A DNA stretch of 6,199 bases from assembly GCA_913056375.1 (NCBI GenBank), contig CAJXNF010000182.1:1-6199 (forward strand), in the 5' to 3' direction. Below are positions 1 to 5,156 of the stretch, in pieces. Origin of the DNA: an uncultured Pseudomonadota bacterium (GTDB taxonomy: Bacteria; SAR324; NAC60-12). Made by a program: the position numbers and the translations under genes. Under the pieces are notes generated by a model. The model made no database searches. It had not been told where the DNA came from and was given only the letters and a program-made list of their open reading frames with translations. Within the stretch, counting starts at the first letter, position 1. Every line of letters starts with the position of its first letter.

Positions 1-95
1 TGCTTGTTGCCCAATGTGAGGTTCTCTCCACAACACTGCTTACCCGAGATCGGGCACTGCCCCAATATTCTCCAAAAATTCAATTACTGATTTGA
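1..95 (+). CDS. C-terminal end of a PIN-domain (VapC-like) toxin, partial
   Basis: Reading frame 3 is open from the left edge to a TGA at 93-95 and encodes 30 residues beginning LVAQCEVLSTTLLTRDRALP. The pattern of an A-Q helix, then a short strand TLLTRDRAL with a conserved Asp, then a hydrophobic final strand (IQLLI) matches the end of small VapC-type PIN ribonucleases, where the sequence usually reads like 'A.A...g.tLlTrDr.l..y..v..l'. In that family the protein is about 125-140 residues, cleaves RNA with a cluster of acidic residues, and is paired with an upstream antitoxin. The catalytic N-terminal part and any antitoxin lie outside the window. It converges on the AlbA_2 gene across a 130-nt gap. 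The identification rests only on this short tail; a PIN protein outside toxin-antitoxin systems is equally possible. Confidence 0.68.
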   Translation, partial: LVAQCEVLSTTLLTRDRALPQYSPKIQLLI

Positions 96-126
96 ATATC
101 TCTGTCGGATCAAATCTCAACATCAG

Positions 127-158
127 GTACTCAAAGTACTATTTAGTGTAGAGACACT
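127..158. repeat. Two small tandem hairpins in a convergent gap
   Basis: The gap between the two convergent stop codons (96-225) holds two short inverted repeats: GTACT/AGTAC at 127-131 and 135-139 with a 3-nt loop, and AGTGT/ACACT at 145-149 and 154-158 with a 4-nt loop. Each stem has only 5 Watson-Crick pairs, is not GC-rich, and has no strong T-tract on either strand. They sit where a bidirectional transcription end would be expected, but a true intrinsic terminator is not shown. Nothing else was seen in this gap. Confidence 0.25.
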
Positions 159-225
159 GGGTTTATCATCGGCATCCGTACATCTCAATTAGGGCCATCT
201 CTTCCTATTTCCTCATGATCTGGAA

Positions 226-1413
226 TCAACTGTTGACTTCGCTCGTGTAGTCCGTCCGCTGAAAAGTAGCACAAAATTCTTCTTTTTCCTGATCATTGAC
301 CCACTCCACGCGGGGATAGAGTCGCTCAACCCGTTGAATACCACTTCCCAATCCGCTGTAAGGCAAGAGGTATTGACCAAGCGAACTGAGGATTGGATTG
401 CGATGAATCGAAAGTCCACTGCGAATCTTAGGAATACTTAATGAGTTGGGTAGTTTTCCAGGACTGCGAATCTCGACACGATGCTCAAAGATGAAGATCT
501 TGATCGTTGCATTGATGAAGTAATCACGGTGCAACAAGGCATTGACCAGTACTTCCACCAAGCAGGCTTCCGGGATTTCGAGTGCGCTCTGCTCATTGAA
601 ACCCTCGCTGGTTTGGGGTCTGCGAAGGTTGCTTCGTAAGAAATTAAGGGCCTGCTGGTAGAGGGCAGGTATCGTTCCGTAAAAATTGTCTTTGGATAAA
701 AAGCGGGTGGTTCCAAGGTCATCCCCATCGAAATGAACACACTGCACATAGAAGGACTTTGAAAAGCGCTGGGGCTCTCGGCCGAAGAGCAGGTTGCCGG
801 CAAGCGTAAGCACCCCTGTTCGTATCAGGTCCAAGTTTTCACAAATCGTGTTGAGATCAAGCCTTCCTGCCTTGAGATCCTCATAGACTTGCAGGTCCCG
901 TTTCCGCAGAAATTCTTGCAATGACTCCGGATTGAGATCCCTCAGGCTGGAACCAGTCAGTAAACTCTCTTCAGCAGATAGACCTCCACTCTCTGCAAAG
1001 AGCCGGCGCAATTCTTCAGGAGAGATGCGCCGCTTATCCGCACCAGATTTGGTGAGATAGACTCCTGAACTGGTAGCATAAGGTCGTGCACTACCTTTCC
1101 GAACCTGCACCAACAGCAACCGCTTTTCCTCGACCTGGAACTGCTGGACAAGTGGATAAATCGGGGGCTTCACATTTTCATTGGCTGTGTTTGAGATCAA
1201 CTGGTGCAGTCGGTGAAGATCTTCGGGAGAGAGACCTTTGATATGGTGATCATCGCTAACACCAATGATCAACTGGCCTCCTTCGGCATTAGAGAAAGCA
1301 ACGAGTTCCTCTGCCAACCTCCGAGCGTCCTGAAGGTTTTCCTTGAACTGCGTGAAGCTGTCTTCTCCTCCTGCAATCAGATCGGTGAGGTCATCAATAT
1401 TCACTGGCTTCAA
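226..1413 (-). CDS. AlbA_2 domain / divergent ATPase (COG2865-like) putative regulator
   Basis: This 395-codon gene has the two-part build of COG2865-type 'ATP-binding / putative transcriptional regulator' proteins. Residues about 15-130 form an AlbA_2 (Schlafen-like) domain, with a FTQFKEN segment (20-26) and the hallmark AFSNAEGGQLIIGV (39-52). Residues about 280-375 form a GHKL-like HATPase_c_4 domain, with VNALLHRDY (290-298), RSPGKLPN (316-323) and GLGSGI (354-359). No winged-helix tail follows, so it is at the short end of the family. The family is thought to act on nucleic acid or regulate genes, and some members belong to defence loci; the substrate is unknown. It lies 57 nt after cysD on the same strand with no terminator visible, so it may be the last gene of that transcript. 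Start: the longest frame begins at TTG 1413-1411, only 1 nt from AGAGG (1419-1415). A GTG at 1404-1402, 10 nt from that site, is arguably better and gives 392 residues. Residue numbers are from the TTG. Confidence 0.88.
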   Translation of the reverse strand: MKPVNIDDLTDLIAGGEDSFTQFKENLQDARRLAEELVAFSNAEGGQLIIGVSDDHHIKGLSPEDLHRLHQLISNTANENVKPPIYPLVQQFQVEEKRLLLVQVRKGSARPYATSSGVYLTKSGADKRRISPEELRRLFAESGGLSAEESLLTGSSLRDLNPESLQEFLRKRDLQVYEDLKAGRLDLNTICENLDLIRTGVLTLAGNLLFGREPQRFSKSFYVQCVHFDGDDLGTTRFLSKDNFYGTIPALYQQALNFLRSNLRRPQTSEGFNEQSALEIPEACLVEVLVNALLHRDYFINATIKIFIFEHRVEIRSPGKLPNSLSIPKIRSGLSIHRNPILSSLGQYLLPYSGLGSGIQRVERLYPRVEWVNDQEKEEFCATFQRTDYTSEVNS

Positions 1414-1470
1414 ACCTCTACGGATGTTTTGTGGTTGTGGAGAGAGATGTAGGGCCTGTCCAAATTACTT

Positions 1471-2370
1471 TCAGAAATAGCCTTCTCGTTTTTTCTTCTC
1501 CATTGATCCGGCCTGATCCTGATCAATCAAACGACCTTGTCGCTCCGAACTCCTTGATTGCAGCATCTCCTCTAACAAGTCCTCCACACTCTGCGCCGTG
1601 GAGTCGATCCCTCCAGTCAAAGGATAGCAACCCAGAGTTCGGAAGCGAATCTTCCGATTTTTAGGCTCTTCTCCTGGTTCCAAGGGCATCCGCTCATCAT
1701 CAACCATCAACCAGGTCCCTTGACGCTGTACCACCGGTCGTTCCTGGGCAAAGTAAAGCGGGACTACCGGAATCTGCTCCTGCAGAATGTAGAGCCAGAC
1801 ATCCAACTCCGTCCAGTTTGAAAGCGGAAAGATGCGCATGCTCTCTCCTGGCTGCAGGCGTCCATTGTAGAGTTGCCAAAGCTCCGGTCGCTGGCCCTTC
1901 GGATCCCACTGGTGGTGAGTGTTCCTAAAAGAGAATACCCGCTCCTTGGCTCGGGAGCCTTCTTCATCCCTGCGGGCTCCTCCAAAGATCCCATCGTACT
2001 TACCCTTGTCCAACGCCTGACGCAGGGCTTGGGTCTTCATCACATCGGTATGCACCCGACTCCCATGACTGAAAGGACCGATTCCTTGATCAAGGCCTTC
2101 CTGGTTGGTGTGGACAAGCAACTCCAGCCCAAGACGCTCCGCTGTTTGATCCCGAAACTGGACCATCTCCTTAAATTTCCAGGTAGTGTCAACATGCAGC
2201 AACGGAAACGGTAACTTGCCTGGAGCAAAGGCCTTGAGCGCCAAGTGCAGTAAAACGGAAGAGTCCTTACCAATCGAATAGAGCAACACCGGACGTTCAA
2301 ATTGAGCAGCAGCTTCCCGGAAAATGTAGATGCTCTCTGCCTCAAGTTGCTTCAAGTGTTCAGACATCAT
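1471..2370 (-). CDS. cysD: Sulfate adenylyltransferase subunit 2 (ATP sulfurylase catalytic subunit)
   Basis: CysD joins sulfate to ATP to form adenosine 5'-phosphosulfate (APS) and pyrophosphate in the cytoplasm; the reaction is driven by GTP hydrolysis in its partner CysN. The 299-residue product matches the usual length of about 300. It is an adenine nucleotide alpha-hydrolase-fold enzyme: the PP-loop motif SIGKDS is at 32-37, LHVDTTWKF at 58-66 and GGARRDEE at 130-137, followed by FRTLGCYPLTGG near 245-256 and the family's typical end MEKKKREGYF. It looks intact. Its ATG overlaps the cysNC stop by 4 nt (ATGA), which indicates translational coupling. There are two adjacent ATG codons (2370 and 2367); the GAGG at 2379-2376 serves either. 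The gene is second in its operon, whereas most bacteria place cysD before cysN. The product cannot work without CysN, which is supplied by the fused gene upstream. Confidence 0.97.
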   Translation of the reverse strand: MMSEHLKQLEAESIYIFREAAAQFERPVLLYSIGKDSSVLLHLALKAFAPGKLPFPLLHVDTTWKFKEMVQFRDQTAERLGLELLVHTNQEGLDQGIGPFSHGSRVHTDVMKTQALRQALDKGKYDGIFGGARRDEEGSRAKERVFSFRNTHHQWDPKGQRPELWQLYNGRLQPGESMRIFPLSNWTELDVWLYILQEQIPVVPLYFAQERPVVQRQGTWLMVDDERMPLEPGEEPKNRKIRFRTLGCYPLTGGIDSTAQSVEDLLEEMLQSRSSERQGRLIDQDQAGSMEKKKREGYF

Positions 2371-4214
2371 GATAACCTCAGAGCGTTGAGCAGGTGCTTC
2401 AGATTTTCTTCCTGACTGTTCTGGTGGGTGTTCAAGACCAATTCAGGATGATCTGGTGGTTCATAAGGAGAAGAAATGCCAGTGAAGTTTGGCAACTTGC
2501 CCTCTCTGGCCAACTTGTAGAGTCCCTTGGGATCTCGCTCCTCACAGACTTCGATAGGGGTATCGACAAAGACCTCAATGAACTCTCTGGGATCCAGCAA
2601 CTCCCGCACCTGCTGTCGCTCACTCCGAAAGGGAGAGATGAAGGAAACCAGTACGATCAAGCCAGCCTCCAGCATCAACTTGGAGACTTCTCCGACACGC
2701 CGAATATTCTCTGCTCGGTCTTCTTCCTGAAAACCAAGATCCCGGTTGAGTCCGTGGCGGACGTTGTCACCATCGAGCAGGTAGGTGTGATAGCCCAGCT
2801 CCACTAGCCGTTGTTCGAGTGCATTGGCCAGGGTTGACTTGCCAGAACCACTCAAGCCTGTAAACCAGAGCACTTTTGGTGTCTGTCCCTTGAGCTGAGA
2901 ACGGATGGCCTTGTCCACTCTGCCCTGGTGCCAGACCACTTGACGCGAGGCTGTGGCTGTGATCATTCCTGCAGCAATCGTATTGTCGGTTACTCGATCC
3001 ACCAGGATGAAAGAGCCTGTGGCCGGCAGGTCTTCATAGCGATCACAGGGGATGGCTTTCTCCAAGGCTAATTCACAGCGGCCCAGGTCATTGCGCTCCA
3101 GTTGGGGGGAAGGAAGTTCCTGCATGCTCTGAATTTCGAGTCGATGCAGCAAGCGCTTGATTGTCGCTGGCACGGCGACCGTCCCTAGGCGTAACTCATA
3201 GCGTTTCCCGGGTCGCAACGGCTGATCCCCAAACCAGACGAGGTTGGCCTCAAACTGATCGGTGACGATCATTGGTTCTTCTTTCTTCAGAACAAGGACT
3301 TCTCCCCGACTGAGATCCGTTTCTTTCTCCAGTACAATAGTGACCGCCTCTCCTCGCTCTGCAGATGGCTGTTCCCCGTGGACTCCAACGATCTGCTTGA
3401 TCCGATTATCTGCCTGAGAAGGTAGCAGTAGCACCTCGTCGCCAAAAGAAATCTGACCAGCCGTGACTGTTCCCATGTATCCCCGAAAATCCTGGTGAGG
3501 CCGACTGACAAACTGCACAGGGAAGCGGAGAGGTTCCCCCTCGATCGAAGTTTGAATCTCGACTTCCTCCAACCAGCTCAGCAGGGTTGGTCCCTCGTAC
3601 CATTCTGTATGTATCGATCGATGGACGACATTGGCGCCAGTAACGGCGGAGATTGGGAAGCAATGAAGCTCCTTCAGGCCAAGTTGTTGCCCAAGGGCTT
3701 GGATCTGCTCTTCCAGTTGCCGGTAGGTCTCCTGGTGATAGTCAAGCAGGTCGAGCTTGTTGACCACGACCGCCACGTGCTGGAGTCCGAGCAAGCGCAC
3801 AACCGCCAGGTGACGACGTGTTTGGGAGAGCACACCCTTGCGGGCATCAACCAGTAGGAGAGCGAGTTGACAGTGGGAAGCCCCTGTGACCATGTTGGCA
3901 GTGTACTGCTCATGACCGGGGGTATCGGCGACAATGAACTTGCGCTGCTCGGTGCTGAAGTAGCGATAGGCCACATCGATCGTGATGCCCTGTTCCCGTT
4001 CGGCCTGCAGGCCATCTAACAGCAGGGAGAGATCCGGTTCAGCTAGGCCTCTTTTGAGTTGATCGGCTTTGAGGGTTGCCAGTTGGTCATCGGGGACCAA
4101 TCCAGCGTCATAGAGCAAACGACCAATCAGGGTGCTCTTGCCATCGTCCACGCTCCCACAGGTCAGGAAGCGGAGCAGATCTTTTCGTAAGTGCTTTTCA
4201 AGAAGGGGAGGCAT
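2367..4214 (-). CDS. cysNC: Bifunctional sulfate adenylyltransferase subunit 1 / APS kinase
   Basis: The 615-residue protein combines both late steps of sulfate activation. Residues about 10-440 are CysN, an EF-Tu-like GTPase that powers ATP sulfurylase: P-loop GSVDDGKST (20-28), switch I region GITIDVAYR (76-84), DTPGH (97-101), NKLD (152-155) and an SAVTG G5 loop (189-193), followed by the two beta-barrel domains. Residues about 445-615 are CysC, which phosphorylates APS to PAPS: P-loop GLSGSGKST (453-461), GDNVRHGLN (482-490) and FISPFR (525-530), whose Ser527 aligns with the serine reported as phosphorylated in E. coli CysC. RDPKGLY (560-566) is also typical. All key motifs are intact, and the length is usual for CysNC fusions (about 610-640). 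Start: a TGA stands in frame at 4220-4218, so ATG 4214 is the first possible codon. No Shine-Dalgarno is visible before it. It heads the operon and overlaps cysD by 4 nt. Confidence 0.97.
   Translation of the reverse strand: MPPLLEKHLRKDLLRFLTCGSVDDGKSTLIGRLLYDAGLVPDDQLATLKADQLKRGLAEPDLSLLLDGLQAEREQGITIDVAYRYFSTEQRKFIVADTPGHEQYTANMVTGASHCQLALLLVDARKGVLSQTRRHLAVVRLLGLQHVAVVVNKLDLLDYHQETYRQLEEQIQALGQQLGLKELHCFPISAVTGANVVHRSIHTEWYEGPTLLSWLEEVEIQTSIEGEPLRFPVQFVSRPHQDFRGYMGTVTAGQISFGDEVLLLPSQADNRIKQIVGVHGEQPSAERGEAVTIVLEKETDLSRGEVLVLKKEEPMIVTDQFEANLVWFGDQPLRPGKRYELRLGTVAVPATIKRLLHRLEIQSMQELPSPQLERNDLGRCELALEKAIPCDRYEDLPATGSFILVDRVTDNTIAAGMITATASRQVVWHQGRVDKAIRSQLKGQTPKVLWFTGLSGSGKSTLANALEQRLVELGYHTYLLDGDNVRHGLNRDLGFQEEDRAENIRRVGEVSKLMLEAGLIVLVSFISPFRSERQQVRELLDPREFIEVFVDTPIEVCEERDPKGLYKLAREGKLPNFTGISSPYEPPDHPELVLNTHQNSQEENLKHLLNALRLS
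2376..2380 (-). promoter_or_regulatory. Ribosome binding site of cysD inside the cysNC end
   Basis: On the minus strand TGAGG (2380-2376) stands 5 nt before the first ATG of cysD and 8 nt before the second. It is embedded in the last codons of cysNC (those for Leu-Arg-Leu-Ser), so ribosomes finishing cysNC could restart directly on cysD. The same 13-nt stretch, CTCTGAGGTTATC, precedes the DUF1640 relic at 4613-4601. Confidence 0.7.
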
Positions 4215-4224
4215 AAGTCAGGCG

Positions 4225-4253
4225 AATTTAGAATGTAAAATATTGATTTTCAA
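4225..4253 (-). promoter_or_regulatory. Candidate sigma-70-like promoter for cysNC
   Basis: On the minus strand TTGAAA (4253-4248; 5 of 6 match TTGACA) is followed after exactly 17 nt by TAAATT (4230-4225; 4 of 6 match TATAAT). A start about 6-7 nt past the -10 would fall near 4218-4219, leaving only about 4-5 nt before the cysNC ATG. This would explain the lack of a Shine-Dalgarno there. The match is moderate and the region is AT-rich, so chance is possible. It lies between the DUF1640 relic and cysNC. Confidence 0.33.
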
Positions 4254-4257
4254 GGAT

Positions 4258-4598
4258 TTAAAGTAATTTCACCGATCCAGCGCTCATGGTTCCTTGGACC
4301 AAGAGCATGCCGGCAATCCATTTCAAGGTGTCCGCTTTGGCTTCGGCAATGTCTCTCTTTAAATCTGCAATGCTCTGTGATTGACCCAATTGGGTTTCTT
4401 TGCAGAGGTGCTCGATATGTTGTTGGGTTTCCTTACGCAGCTCCGCAATGTCAATTTGTACATTGGCACTATCCTGTTTCTTGCCAGCTCGTTCTCAAGC
4501 AGCGTGCGTAATTAATCGATTTGCATTTCAGCCTGTTTCTCTGTGAATCCGACCTTTTTGAGTTTTTCCACATAGGTGAAAATGTCAAAGACCAACAT
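4258..4598 (-). pseudogene. Disrupted DUF1640 (CCDC90-like) coiled-coil protein gene
   Basis: Read across two frames, this stretch encodes a small coiled-coil protein of the DUF1640/CCDC90-like type (about 113 residues), with a C-terminal hydrophobic segment. The ATG at 4598-4596 follows GAGG (4609-4606) by 7 nt. The first part reads MLVFDIFTYVEKLKKVGFTE and continues to ...EMQID, where a TAA (4514-4512) interrupts. The frame then goes on as LRTLLENELA. Near 4484-4480 the reading must shift by one base to continue as KKQDSANVQIDIAELRKET, then ADLKRDIAEAKADTLKWIAG, ending at a TAA (4260-4258). One stop plus one frameshift (best explained by one lost base) argue for a decayed gene, unless both are sequencing errors. 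Intact relatives are membrane-anchored coiled-coil proteins of unclear bacterial function, often found near toxin-antitoxin or mobile genes. The family name is recalled from pattern, not from a search. Confidence 0.68.
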
Positions 4599-4605
4599 AG
4601 GATAA

Positions 4606-4610
4606 CCTCA
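4606..4610 (-). promoter_or_regulatory. Ribosome binding site of the DUF1640 relic
   Basis: TGAGG (4610-4606, minus strand) lies 7 nt before the ATG at 4598 and supports that codon as the original start. It lies within the identical 13-nt sequence also found before cysD. Confidence 0.5.
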
Positions 4611-4612
4611 GA

Positions 4613-4735
4613 GAAGAACAGTTCTTTAATGCTGGGTTCTCGCTCTTTGCTCAGGATCACCGCATCATTCAACTGAGTGAGCGCAAGTTGGAAATTGTGA
4701 AAGCGCTGGATCCAGCGAATGCCAGAATCAGTCAT
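4613..4735 (-). pseudogene. N-terminal fragment of an HI0074-family nucleotidyltransferase-associated protein
   Basis: From ATG 4735 the frame begins MTDSGIRWIQRFHNFQLALT and continues QLNDAVILSKEREPS. The RW.QRF.NF..AL.QL..AV pattern followed by a K-x-R-E segment matches the start of the HI0074 family (nucleotidyltransferase substrate-binding, HEPN-like, normally about 130-145 residues). Members usually pair with a small MNT-type nucleotidyltransferase, and some pairs act as toxin-antitoxin systems. Likeness stops after about residue 35-40. The open frame runs on to 4469 (88 codons in all), but only by crossing the DUF1640 relic in a different frame, so that tail is meaningless. The helices holding the HEPN catalytic residues are missing. 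No partner nucleotidyltransferase is seen upstream. This looks like a deletion remnant. An 88-residue chimeric peptide could still be made, but a function is unlikely. Confidence 0.6.
4704..4717. repeat. Perfect 14-bp palindrome
   Basis: CGCTGGATCCAGCG is its own reverse complement. It lies within the codons for Arg-Trp-Ile-Gln-Arg of the HI0074 fragment, so it may simply reflect that coding sequence rather than a binding site. Confidence 0.4.
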
Positions 4736-4855
4736 ATTTTTAATTCATCCAAAAGAGAAACGTATTCGATCTGTTCTGAACTTTTTGAAAATATTTTTCT
4801 CCAATTGAACATCCAATTTGCAAAAATTGAGCAGTATCCTAAGAATGTATGACAA

Positions 4856-4876
4856 ATTGTTCAATTATCGAACAAT
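4856..4876. repeat. Inverted repeat, 7-bp arms
   Basis: ATTGTTC (4856-4862) and GAACAAT (4870-4876) are exact reverse complements around a 7-nt spacer. The 21-bp dyad size suits a dimeric repressor operator, but the surrounding AT-rich sequence makes chance dyads fairly likely. Confidence 0.4.
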
Positions 4877-4970
4877 ATTAAGATTCCTGAATTTTCTTAA
4901 GCAAAAGTTGTCTGAAACTTTGAAGATTCATGTTAGCTAGTACTACTTTAAGTTGTATTTACATTTTTCT

Positions 4971-4980
4971 CTATCGATAG
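4971..4980. repeat. 10-bp palindrome CTATCGATAG
   Basis: CTATCGATAG is self-complementary and sits between the AT-rich stretch and the hairpin-bearing leader of the STT3 gene. At this length chance is a good explanation; it is listed because it is one of four dyads in the same gap. Confidence 0.3.
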
Positions 4981-5010
4981 CGTTGAAGCTGTGATTTTAG
5001 GGCAGCTAGC

Positions 5011-5027
5011 GTGTTGTCTAACAACAC
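5011..5027. repeat. Hairpin, 7-bp perfect stem with 3-nt loop
   Basis: GTGTTGT (5011-5017) and ACAACAC (5021-5027) pair exactly around the loop CTA. It is 130 nt before the STT3 start. Neither strand has a T-tract after it, so it does not look like an intrinsic terminator; an operator or a folded mRNA leader is possible. Confidence 0.45.
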
Positions 5028-5074
5028 AATACACAAGTATCGCATGACTGATCCAATAGATTGTCAGTTCCAAC

Positions 5075-5092
5075 TTGAGCTTCGAGGCTCAA
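5075..5092. repeat. Second hairpin in the STT3 leader, 6-bp stem
   Basis: TTGAGC (5075-5080) and GCTCAA (5087-5092) form a 6-bp stem with the 6-nt loop TTCGAG. It lies 65 nt before the STT3 start. No T-tract follows it, so a terminator is not supported. Confidence 0.4.
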
Positions 5093-5156
5093 CATAGTGG
5101 GATTGTGAGCCGATTCATCACCAAAATGCATTCCAGTCCGATTCCTCCAAATTTCT

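Larger units (their letters stand above)
4736..5156. other. AT-rich intergenic region without a convincing gene
   Basis: These 421 nt separate the minus-strand relics from the divergent STT3 gene. The part up to about 4980 is strongly AT-rich. No frame on either strand looks like a conserved protein, no tRNA or rRNA was recognised, and no convincing promoter was found for the STT3 gene. A minus-strand frame of about 44 codons ends in a TGA that overlaps the HI0074 ATG by 4 nt, and could be the tail of a lost partner gene, but its sequence was not recognised. The region carries several inverted repeats, listed separately. Confidence 0.7.

Noticed and set aside
1204..1664. Plus-strand open frames opposite the AlbA_2 gene and cysD
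   Set aside because: They lie antisense to well-supported conserved genes and show no family-like motifs.
3609..3624. ATCGATCGAT-type palindromic run inside cysNC
   Set aside because: It lies within conserved coding sequence and is explained by codon choice.
4258..4598. Programmed frameshifting in the DUF1640 gene
   Set aside because: An in-frame TAA about 30 nt before the shift point is also needed to be bypassed, and there is no convincing slippery site with structure; decay is simpler.
4971..5045. A 24-codon minus-strand frame ending LAALKSQLQRYR
   Set aside because: The end looks protein-like, but the frame is closed by a TGA just upstream, has no good ribosome site, and contains the 5011-5027 hairpin; not enough to call a gene.
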